From JBCCRH01 sp039208045 (GTDB lineage Bacteria; Bacteroidota; Bacteroidia; Chitinophagales; Saprospiraceae), in the NCBI GenBank assembly GCA_039208045.1, contig JBCCRH010000076.1, forward strand, positions 1-16,870: DNA of 16,870 nt. The letters run 5' to 3'. The notes beneath the pieces are model-generated. The model had not been told where the DNA came from and did no database searches. It saw nothing but the letters and a program-made list of their open reading frames with translations. This document shows, piece after piece, positions 1-9,000 of this stretch (position 1 is its first letter; each line of letters opens with the position of its first letter). The position numbers and the translations under genes were made by a program.

Positions 1-1
1 C

Positions 2-198
2 GAAAAAACGGGCTATCCCGCCGAAATGCTAGAACTTGATATGGATATGGAAGCAGACCTCGGTATTGATTCCATTAAACGGGTCGAAATTTTTGGGGCT
101 TTAACCAAAAAGCATCCTGAAATGGCAGGCATCAACCCCAACGAACTGACCGAATTAAGAACACTCGCTGAAATTGTCCACTTTGTTAGTGGAAATGG
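2..198 (+). repeat. ACP repeat unit, first visible copy
   Basis: First of two direct repeats 333 bases (111 codons) apart, covering an ACP core and the start of the following linker. Compared with the copy at 335-531, almost all base differences are synonymous. The copy begins at the window edge, so its real start lies further left and more units may precede it. Confidence 0.9.
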
Positions 199-553
199 AG
201 GTAGCAGCACAACGACTACCGTTCAGCCGGCTGCTCCTGCTACATCACCTGAAGCTGTTTCCAGTAATGGTACCACCAACGCTCCCGGCATAAACATGGA
301 GGTACTCACGACTTCCCTACTAGAGGTAGTAAGTGAAAAAACGGGCTATCCGGCCGAAATGCTAGAGCTTGATATGGATATGGAAGCAGACCTTGGTATT
401 GATTCTATCAAACGGGTCGAAATATTTGGGGCTTTAACCAAAAAGCATCCTGAAATGGCAGGCATCAACCCCAATGAACTGACCGAGCTAAGAACCTTGG
501 TTGAAATTGTCCACTTCGTTGGTGGCAACGCAAAAAAAAAAGTAGTGGTATAG
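2..553 (+). CDS. pfaA: PfaA-type polyunsaturated fatty acid synthase, ACP segment (5' end outside window, frame ends early)
   Basis: This is the C-terminal part of an open frame that enters from the left edge. It contains two ACP domains, each with the motif LGIDSIKRVEI typical of the tandem ACPs of PfaA/PUFA synthases. The phosphopantetheine serines are encoded at 71-73 and 404-406. The first ACP lacks its first helix because of the window edge. A Ser/Thr/Pro/Ala-rich linker (about 200-300) separates the two domains, as usual in PUFA synthase ACP arrays. These ACPs carry the growing chain between the KS, AT, KR and DH domains in the cytosol. KS and malonyl-AT domains, and probably more ACPs, are expected upstream. 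The frame ends in Lys-Lys-Lys-Val-Val-Val-stop directly after a run of ten A (532-541). The rest of PfaA continues in the -1 frame from 574, so this stop probably does not mark the natural end of the protein. Confidence 0.9.
   Translation, partial: EKTGYPAEMLELDMDMEADLGIDSIKRVEIFGALTKKHPEMAGINPNELTELRTLAEIVHFVSGNGGSSTTTTVQPAAPATSPEAVSSNGTTNAPGINMEVLTTSLLEVVSEKTGYPAEMLELDMDMEADLGIDSIKRVEIFGALTKKHPEMAGINPNELTELRTLVEIVHFVGGNAKKKVVV
335..531 (+). repeat. ACP repeat unit, second visible copy
   Basis: Second copy of the ACP direct repeat, 333 bases downstream of the first. By eye about a dozen codons differ synonymously, while only Ala-to-Val and Ser-to-Gly changes fall within the shared ACP core. 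The similarity ends exactly where the ten-A run begins. After the first copy the linker continues with Gly-Ser-Ser-Thr. After this copy the -1 frame continues with the similar composition Ser-Ser-Gly-Ile-Gly-Ser. Confidence 0.9.
532..541 (+). other. Ten-A homopolymer at the pfaA frame break (possible slippage site)
   Basis: The bases read GC followed by ten A and then GTAGTGG. In the ACP frame this is GCA AAA AAA AAA GTA, followed by a stop at 551-553. A shift to the -1 frame within the run (equivalent to one extra A) gives Lys codons followed by Ser-Ser-Gly-Ile-Gly-Ser-His and runs without a stop into the KR-DH frame at 574-3045. The run offers A-AAA-AAA tandem slippage and is long enough for RNA polymerase slippage, both known mechanisms at such tracts. 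A miscounted homopolymer in the assembly would look the same. No convincing stimulatory hairpin follows; the best is a 5-base stem at 559-563/579-583. Confidence 0.6.
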
Positions 554-573
554 GTTCGCATGCAGTACCAGCA

Positions 574-3045
574 ATGGAGCATGGAGGAGAGCAAATAAAG
601 ACTGGCAAATTTCATGGAGTGAAGCGGTTTGAGGTGGGGTTGAAATATCTGCCGCCACCAGATTTTTTGGAGTTTTCCATCCCCAATACGCATGTCATCT
701 TGCTTACGAATGACGGATCGGACTTAACCCCTCAACTCATTTCAGCTTTGCGCAAAAAGGGAAATCAAGTAGTGACCTTAAATTTACCTCGTGTTGATCA
801 TTTGATAAGTGATAATGCCATCACTTTGCCAGATAGTAGCGATCAATCTGTAGGTAAGGCTATTCAAACGATCCATGAAACCTATGGTAAAATAGGCAGC
901 TTTATCCACCTGCATCCGCATTTTGAATTTCAAGCCCCTCAATTTACCCAACACTTCGAAGCAGAAAAGGACATGGTAAAGGCGCTATTTTTCATTGCTA
1001 AACACATTCAAAAAGATCTGAATGAGTTGGGTGAAAAACAAAGAAGCTGCTTCCTGAGCTGTACCAGATTAGATGGCCAGCTAGGACAAGGGAAACGAGG
1101 CAATACTTCTGTGGTAGGAGGAGGAATTACGGGTTTGGTGAAGTGCTTAAACTTGGAGTGGCCCCCTGTTTTCTGTAGAGCATTGGACCTACAAGCAGAA
1201 CTACCTAGCGCGCAAATAGTGGATCAGTTAATTGCGGAGTTTCATGATGCAGATGTATCTACTGTTGAGGTGGCCTATTCTGAAAAAGGAAGAAAAACAA
1301 CTACAGCTATTCCAACGGAAGTGCAAGAAGATCAATTAATTACTACGACCATTACTGGTGATGCGGTCTTTCTTGTAAGTGGTGGAGCACGAGGCGTTAC
1401 GGCCACTTGTGCCATTGAAATGGCCCAATCATTCCGGTGTAAATTCATCCTCTTGGGAAGATCAGCTATTGATGTTGACCTCCCTGAATTTGCCAAAAAC
1501 GAAGAAGAAGAGGCTAGCTTGAAGCGCTTGATTATGAACGACCTCAAAGCGCGAGGAGAACAACCCAGCCTTTCGAAGGTAAAAAGTATTTTTAAAAAGA
1601 TCGTCGCAAAAAAGGAAATCGATCAAACCATTCGTGCCATCCAGCATCATGGTAGCGAGGTCATTTATGTACAAGGCGATGTGACCGATTCCAGTAGCTT
1701 TACTACTGCATTGCGTCAAGCGACAGCACAGCTAGGAAAAATTACGGGTATCATCCATGGAGCAGGTCGATTAGCAGATAAGTATATTCAAGATAAGACC
1801 GAAACTGATTTTGAAAATGTGCTTTCGGTCAAACTAGATGGCTTATTGAGCCTGTTGAGTGTTGTCGATATTCACCACTTAGACCACCTCCTCTTATTTT
1901 CATCGGTGGCTGGTTTTTATGGCAATGTGGGTCAAACTGATTATGCTATTGCCAATGAAATTTTGAGCAAGTCGGCCCATTTGTTTAAAACGAATCACCC
2001 CAATACGAAGGTATCGGCTATCAATTGGGGGGCATGGGATAGTGGCATGGTGAGTGGAGAGTTAAAAGCTCAATTTGAGGCAGCCGACATCCATTTGGTC
2101 AATAGCGAGGGCGGAGCAGCTATGTTTGTCAACGAACTTCGCAAGGAATACGCCGACCAAGCTCAAGTGATTATTGGAGGCACCCTACCAACAGCAGTAA
2201 GTCATTTGGGCGCTTTACGCACCCATCGTATTCATCGGCACTTAACATTGGCTAATAATCCATTTTTGCACCATCACAAAATTCAAAATAATCCAGTGCT
2301 ACCGATAGTCAATGCTATGGGATGGATGGCACAGTCGTGTGAAAAGCTCTATCCTGATTATTCGGTATTTGAACTTGAAAATGCCACGCTATTTAAAGGA
2401 ATCGTTTTTGATGGGCAGCAGCAAGAAAAGTATACGCTAGAGCTAAAAGAACTAGAAAAAGATCAAGATCGCATCCTTTTTGAAGCCTGTATTTTTAGTG
2501 CTGGTGAAAAGCTCCCCACTAATCATGCCAAAGCGAAAATCACCTTACGCCATAAGAAAGCACTGCCAAATCCACCCCAATTTTCGCATCAACTAAGCAC
2601 TACCTATACTCCAACTGATGGGCAGCGCTTGTATCAGGATGGGGCGCTTTTTCATGGGCCTTACTTCCAAGGTATTGCAACCCTACTCGATTGTACGCAG
2701 GATCAGATCGTCTTGGTTGGTAGCGCGCCTGCGGTGCCTCTGCCAGAACAAGGTCAATTCCCTGTACATAGCATCAATACCTTTTTTGTAGACCTCCAAT
2801 ATCAAGCGATGTTAGTTTGGGTACAACAATATGGGGAAGGCGCAAAGAGTCTCCCCCTACAAACGGATCATATCCGTTTTTATCAAACGATACCAACGGA
2901 TACTCCCCTATTCATAACAGCTAAAATCCAAGAATTCAGCTCGACCAAGATGGTCGCAGCATGCACGATTTATGATGAACAAGGTACTGTTTATGCACAG
3001 ACTACAGGCGCAGCAGTTACCATAGCTAAACAATTAAGCTGGTAA
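574..3045 (+). CDS. pfaA: PfaA-type PUFA synthase, ketoreductase-dehydratase segment (separated by frame break)
   Basis: An 823-residue frame carrying the C-terminal half of a normal PfaA. Residues about 16-250 form the structural (non-catalytic) half of the KR. Residues about 262-500 are the catalytic KR: NADPH-binding motif GGARGVTA at 270-277, catalytic Ser443/444 in LFSSVAGF, and Tyr457 with Asn461 in QTDYAIANE. It reduces 3-ketoacyl-ACP with NADPH. Residues about 555-820 form a PKS-type double-hotdog dehydratase, with His568 before NNPVLP, the LFHGPYFQG segment (693-701) and a likely catalytic Asp740 in VDLQYQAM. Met574 is the only ATG/GTG/TTG start in this frame between the ten-A run and the KR, and no Shine-Dalgarno sequence precedes it. 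The segment before the KR reads like a linker back to the A run. I therefore think this is the rest of PfaA, made by frameshifting or separated by mutation or sequencing error. A separately started subunit is the alternative. The stop lies 4 bases before the next gene. Confidence 0.88.
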   Translation: MEHGGEQIKTGKFHGVKRFEVGLKYLPPPDFLEFSIPNTHVILLTNDGSDLTPQLISALRKKGNQVVTLNLPRVDHLISDNAITLPDSSDQSVGKAIQTIHETYGKIGSFIHLHPHFEFQAPQFTQHFEAEKDMVKALFFIAKHIQKDLNELGEKQRSCFLSCTRLDGQLGQGKRGNTSVVGGGITGLVKCLNLEWPPVFCRALDLQAELPSAQIVDQLIAEFHDADVSTVEVAYSEKGRKTTTAIPTEVQEDQLITTTITGDAVFLVSGGARGVTATCAIEMAQSFRCKFILLGRSAIDVDLPEFAKNEEEEASLKRLIMNDLKARGEQPSLSKVKSIFKKIVAKKEIDQTIRAIQHHGSEVIYVQGDVTDSSSFTTALRQATAQLGKITGIIHGAGRLADKYIQDKTETDFENVLSVKLDGLLSLLSVVDIHHLDHLLLFSSVAGFYGNVGQTDYAIANEILSKSAHLFKTNHPNTKVSAINWGAWDSGMVSGELKAQFEAADIHLVNSEGGAAMFVNELRKEYADQAQVIIGGTLPTAVSHLGALRTHRIHRHLTLANNPFLHHHKIQNNPVLPIVNAMGWMAQSCEKLYPDYSVFELENATLFKGIVFDGQQQEKYTLELKELEKDQDRILFEACIFSAGEKLPTNHAKAKITLRHKKALPNPPQFSHQLSTTYTPTDGQRLYQDGALFHGPYFQGIATLLDCTQDQIVLVGSAPAVPLPEQGQFPVHSINTFFVDLQYQAMLVWVQQYGEGAKSLPLQTDHIRFYQTIPTDTPLFITAKIQEFSSTKMVAACTIYDEQGTVYAQTTGAAVTIAKQLSW

Positions 3046-3049
3046 GCAT

Positions 3050-6000
3050 ATGGCCAAAGTAGCAATTATCGGAACCTCCGCCCTCTTTCCTGGCGCTTCG
3101 ACGCCCAAAGCGTTTTGGGATAACTTAATGGCTGAAAAAGATTTGACGAGTCATGCCACTAAGCAAGATTTTGGAGTGGATCCGGCATCTGTATTCCACC
3201 CGGAGAAAGGCATCGGGGACCGTTGCTATTCTATCCGCGGAGGTTATATCCGCGATTTTCAATTCGATCCTACGGGTTTTGAATTATCCGCAGATTATTT
3301 GCGAAAGCAGGATAAGCTTTACCAGTGGTCGTTGTACACGGCCAAAGAAGCACTTATTGATGGCGGCTACTTTCAAGCAAAAGAACCATTAAAAAACTGC
3401 GGCCTAATCCTCGGTAATTTATCTTTTCCTACTAGTTCTTCTCATCAGTTAATTGCTGACATTTATTGCCGTGCTTTTGAAGCGAATATTCAGCAATTAT
3501 TAGACGAGCCAGCATTTCGACTACAAGATCACCAGCAAATTCCACCTCAGAATAAAGTATTGGAACACACGCCTTCAGAGTTAGTAAGTAAAGCACTGGC
3601 ACTTGGTAAAACCCACTATGCATTAGACGCCGCTTGCGCTACTTCCCTATATGCCATCAAGCTAGCTTGCGATGAACTACTAACGGGCAAAGCAGATATG
3701 ATGCTTGCCGGCGCCGTGAGTGCCTCTGATCAACTTTTCATACATATAGGATTTTCTATTTTCCATGCCTACTCGCCGATGGATCAAAAGTTTGTTCCGT
3801 TCGATCAAGAATCGGCGGGACTAGTATCTTCTGAAGGAGCAGGCATGGTCTTATTGAAAAGGCTAGCGGATGCAGAAAGAGATGGCGATCAAATCATTGG
3901 TGTCATTGGAGGCATTGGTTTATCCAATGACGGAAGGGGAAAGTTTTTGCTCAGTCCCAACCCTAAAGGGCAGCATTTGGCTTTCGAAAGAACGTATGCC
4001 AATAATCCTATTTCGCCAAGTGATACCTCTTATATCGAATGCCATGCTACAGGCACCCCACTGGGCGATAGTACGGAATTGAATTCAATTGCCCATTATT
4101 TTTCGAATTATGATACTTACCCTTTACTTGGTTCTGTAAAATCAAACATGGGTCACTTGCTCACAGCAGCAGGCATGACCGGCTTACTCAAAGTGCTATT
4201 GGCCATGCAACATGAGGTGATCCCTCCAAATATCAATTTGGAAAACCCGATCCAATCGGCTATTGAGTGGAAGGGAGGAGATGGGATGATCCGAACGCAT
4301 ACCCCTTGGCAAGGCAAAAACAAGCAGGCAGGTATTAACTCTTTTGGGTTTGGTGGTACCAATGCACATATGGTGATTCAAAATTATCTTGGGCCAAAGG
4401 ATAGGGATCAAGCTAGCAAAAGTTTGGTGCCTTTAGAGGCGATGGCCATCGTGGGCATGGATGCTCATTTTGGGGCTAGTGATCATTTGGAAGCCTTTTA
4501 CCATACCATCTATAATGGCGAACAACAGTTTGAAGAACTCCCAAAAAATCGATGGAAAGGTATTGAAGCGAATGCGCTTTTACTGGAAAAATATGGCTTT
4601 AACGATGGCCGTTTACCAAAAGGTGCCTTTATAGAGGAGTTTGAAATTGATTTGCTCCGCTATAAAATTCAGCCCAAAGAAGCGGAGCGGCTCTTCCCTC
4701 AGCAAGCATTATTATTGAAAGTAGCAGATCAGGCGATTAAAGATGCGGGGATAGAAGAGCATCAAAATGTAGCTGTTTTGGTGGCTATGGAAACAGAACT
4801 AGCCATTCACCAATGCATGGCCCGATGGGATGCTGAATGGCAAGTAAAAGAAGCGGTAGCGCATATGGGGCTGGAGCTAGAAGCGGATGCCATTGATACT
4901 TTAATTGAATTACTCAAGAAAGGAATTTACCCAACGGAAGGGAAACTCGCCCCTAGTGAATTTACGAGCTTTATTGGCAACCTCATGGCGAGTAGAATCA
5001 GTGCGCTATGGGATTTTTCGGGTGCGGCTTTCACCGTCTCCTGTGGAGAAAACTCGACCTTCAAAGCACTAGAGGTGGCCCAAAATATGCTATCGCTGGG
5101 AGAAGTAGATGCTGTAGTAGTTGGAGCCGTTGATTTTTCGGGGGGCTTAGAGCAGGTATTGCTCAGGCAAAAAGAAAATCCGACGACTACCAATCCACAC
5201 CCATCGCTCTCCTTTGGACTGAAGGATAATGGTTGGATGATTGGAGAAGGGGCAGGAGCAGTTGTTTTAAAACGAAATAGCCAGGTAGCAACCGACAAGG
5301 TCTATGCGGTCATTGATGGGATCGGTTCCATCCGTACCCACGGGTTCGATTATATAGAGTTAGCAGCGACGGGAATCGCCGCGCAGGATTGTTTTGAGGA
5401 AGATCAACTACTGCAAAAGCAGCACCCTAAATCGACTGCACTGGGTAGCGTGAAAGCGAATATCGGGCACACCTTTGCTGCTGCTGGCATGGCGGGTTTG
5501 ATTAAGACCGCACTGTGCATGCACCACCGTTTTATCCCCGGCGTTCCCAATTGGACAGCGCCTCAAAATGCGCATTTCGAGCAAAGCAACTATTATTTCC
5601 CGGCCCAGTCAAGGCCGTGGATTTTACCCAAAGGAGCAATAAAGCGCTATGCTGCTGTAAATGGCGTAGGGGATATTCAAATCCAACTATCTAGTGCTCA
5701 TACGCCATCGAAAAATCCCCATTCCTTTTTGCGAAAGCAAGCTCCTCAACTTTTTATCCTATCCGGACAAGATAGGCAGCAGCTATCAGAAGAACTAGAA
5801 CGCTTGCAGGCTATTCTGAACACCAATCAAGCATTTCATTCCATTGCCCAACAATTACACGCTGAATTTTGTGCTCAACCACTACACTATTCCATTGTAC
5901 TAGTGGCCAATAATAAAACCGAATTGCTTAAAGAAGCGCAATATTTCAGCCATCAGCTAGCCCATGCCTTCCAAAAAAATCAAGCGCTTAAAACACCGAG

Positions 6001-9000
6001 GGGCAGCTACTTCACGCCCCATCCATTAGGCCATGACGGGAAAGTGGCCTTTGTCTACCCCGGTTCTGCTACTGCCTACACTGGCTTAGGCAAAGATACC
6101 TTTCAGCTTTTTCCAGCCTTGCTGACCCATTATGAGGATTTAGTTGGCGATTTAGACCGCTTTGTCAATGAGGACTATTTATACCCAAAGTTGAAGCGTG
6201 CTCAGGACGCAGCACCACCTATCCATGACGATTCCATCGCGATGATGTCTGCCGGTGTCTTCTATTCCACCATATTTACGGCCATCCTACGCGATTACTT
6301 CCGACTGACGCCTACTATTGCGTTTGGCTATAGCATGGGGGAATGTAGTAGCATGTGGTATGCCTCTCGTGTTTGGCATCCTAATGGTGCGAATAAATTC
6401 AGGCAGTCTCCCATTTTCAAAAGTCGGTTCGCTGGTGATTTAGAATTATTGGCAGAACATTGGGGCGTGAGTAGCGAAGAAGCTAAACGAACATGGACAA
6501 GTATCGTATTACTAGCTCCACGAAAAGCAGTAGAAGCGCTTCTTGAAGGGAAGGAACAGGTCTTTTTGACCTTTATCAATACAGAAGAGGAAGTCATTAT
6601 TTCGGGTAATAAGACAGTTTGTCAACAAATTGCAGATGCACTCCAGTGCCATTCGCTACCGATTCCTTTTCAGAATATCATTCACCATAGTTTTTGCATT
6701 CAGGAAAAGGAAGGCTTATTGGATATGCACTCCTTTGAAATTAATCATACGCCTCCTATTGATTTTTATTCGAGTATTTCTCAAAGTATAATCGAGATCA
6801 ATAGTCAGGAGATTGCCGAGAATTCGGCTGCTGTTTGCGCTAATCCCGTTCATTTCCCTCAGACGGTTCGTACGGTTTATCAGGCAGGCGCACGTATTTT
6901 TATTGAGGTGGGGGCCAATGCGACATGCACCGCTTGGATTCAACGTAACTTACGCGACCAGCCACATCATGCGGTAGCAATCGATCAAAAGGGCAAATCG
7001 GATGTCGATACGCTGATTCATTTATTAGCGCAATTGACGAGTCATGGGGTACAGCTAGACCTCTCTTTATTATTTCCAAATACAGCAGAAGTGCAGCAGA
7101 AACGCCAGTTTATGAAGAAAATCATGACTGGTGGAACGCCACTTGCAGAACTATTTAATGCAGCGAATGTACAAGCCTGCTTTCGTCAGATCAAGCAATC
7201 CATTGCTAAAAGAGAGCTTGTTTTTGCTGGCGAAGATGTACGCACTACCAACCATTTTTATAAAGCCGAAAAAAGAAATACAGTTATGGATATATCTACT
7301 TTAGCAATAGAAAACGGAGCCTCTCCCAAAAAGGAGTCTCCCAAACTGGGCGAGAATGGACTTCGCTTACAAAATTTTGAAGCGGGGGAGCAGTTGGAAG
7401 GAAAGGAAATTATTTTTTCGCAAGAAGATTTAGAAGAATTTGCTACTGGTAAAATAGCCAATGTTTTTGGGCCAGCGTATGCTATTATCGATAGTTATCG
7501 CCGAAGAGTCATGCTGCCCATGTATCCTTATTTGTTGGTTAGCCGAGTAACAAAGATGGATGCCACCCTGGGGGTTTATGAACCCTGTGCTATGACGACG
7601 GAATATGATATTCCATATGATGCCTGGTATACTACAGATCAGCAAATTCCCTCTGCGGTATGTGTTGAATCTGGTCAATGCGATTTATTGCTCATATCTT
7701 ACCTAGGCATTGACCTCCAAAATAAGGGTAATTTAGTCTACAGGCTACTAGATTGTACCTTAACCTTCATGGATGACCTTCCGTATGAGGGGCAAACCTT
7801 ACGGTACGATATTTCTATTAATTCCTTTGTGCGAAATGGAGAAAATTTGCTCTTCTTTTTTAGCTATTTGTGTTATGTACAAGATCGTTTGGTTCTGAAA
7901 ATGGATGGTGGCTGCGCGGGGTTCTTTTCGGATGAGCAGCTAGCCGAAGGGGCTGGTGTCGTTTACACCAATAGTGAAATCGAAGCGCGGAAAAATGCAA
8001 AGCGAAGCTATTTCACACCACTACTAACCACTCAGAAGACCTCCTTTTCAAAGCAAGACTTGCAATACTTAATTGATGGTGCTGTAGAAAAATGCTTTGA
8101 TGATATTTCTTATTTTCCGAATGGTCGCAATCCATCTCTGCGCATTCCGCCAGAAAAAATTCTTATGCTGGATCGTATTACCTCTGTCGATCTTACCGGA
8201 GGTGCCTATGGATTAGGCTACATCGTTGCAGAAAAAGACCTACACCCCGATGACTGGTATTTCCCTTGCCATTTTAGAGATGATGAAGTGTTGGCGGGGT
8301 CCTTACAGGCAGAAGGGGGTGGCAATTTGCTCCGTTTTTTCATGTTGATGTTAGGCTTACAACGACTCACCAAAGATGCACGCTTCCAACCGATTTTTGG
8401 CTTAGGCCAAAAAGTCAGATGCCGAAAGCAGGTGATTCCAAGTGTTGATACCAAATTGATCTACCGACTTGAAATTAAAGAGATTGGGCTTTTCCCTGAT
8501 CCTTATGTCATTGGTGATTTGGAAATTATCTCCAATGATATTATTACGGTACATTTTGAGAACTTGGGCTTACAGCTACGTGAAAAGTCAAAGCCGAAGT
8601 ATCTTGATTCAGATGGGGGGATAAAGATTTCGTCCCGCTCGGAAGGCGCCTTAATGAATGAAAAGGATATTACCACTTTTGCGCTAGGCAGTATGGAGGA
8701 CTGTTTTGGCCCTGATTTTGCGCAGTACCGCAGTCGGAAAAAATCGCGCCAACCCAACACTGATTTGCAGGTCATTTCAAGGATTATCAATATAGATGGC
8801 ACTAGAGGCGATTTTTCTAAAAACGTTCCTGTTATAGCGGAGTATGATGTGCCTGAAAACGCCTGGTACTACCAGCATAATGCCCATCCAACGATGCCCT
8901 ACTCCATCCTGATGGAGATTGCGTTGCAGCCTTGTGGATTATTGGGTGCCTATTTGGGCAGTACTCTTCAATTTCCAGATACCGATTTGTTCCTCCGAAA

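Noticed and set aside
521..525. GGTGG before the A run as an internal Shine-Dalgarno-like stimulator, as in E. coli dnaX
   Set aside because: The match is poor, and the probable host group makes little use of Shine-Dalgarno pairing.
559..583. Possible hairpin CATGC...GCATG after the ten-A run as a frameshift stimulator
   Set aside because: The stem is only 5 pairs with a 15-base loop and cannot be extended either way. It is too weak to support a pseudoknot or stem-loop stimulator.
13..693. Two similar antisense frames (13-210 and 346-693) opposite the ACP domains
   Set aside because: They resemble each other only because the ACP DNA is repeated. Their products are Ser/Ile-rich, without recognisable domains, and the + strand ACP reading is unmistakable.
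2..3045. pfaA as a decayed pseudogene
   Set aside because: Apart from the single frame change at the A run, both parts keep intact domains and catalytic residues, with no other stops or shifts. The downstream pfa genes are also intact.
4927..5298. A 123-residue antisense frame inside the CLF
   Set aside because: Its composition (Ser/Pro/Thr-rich, no motif) and position opposite a conserved domain mark it as a chance frame. The same applies to the other antisense frames within the synthase and RND genes.
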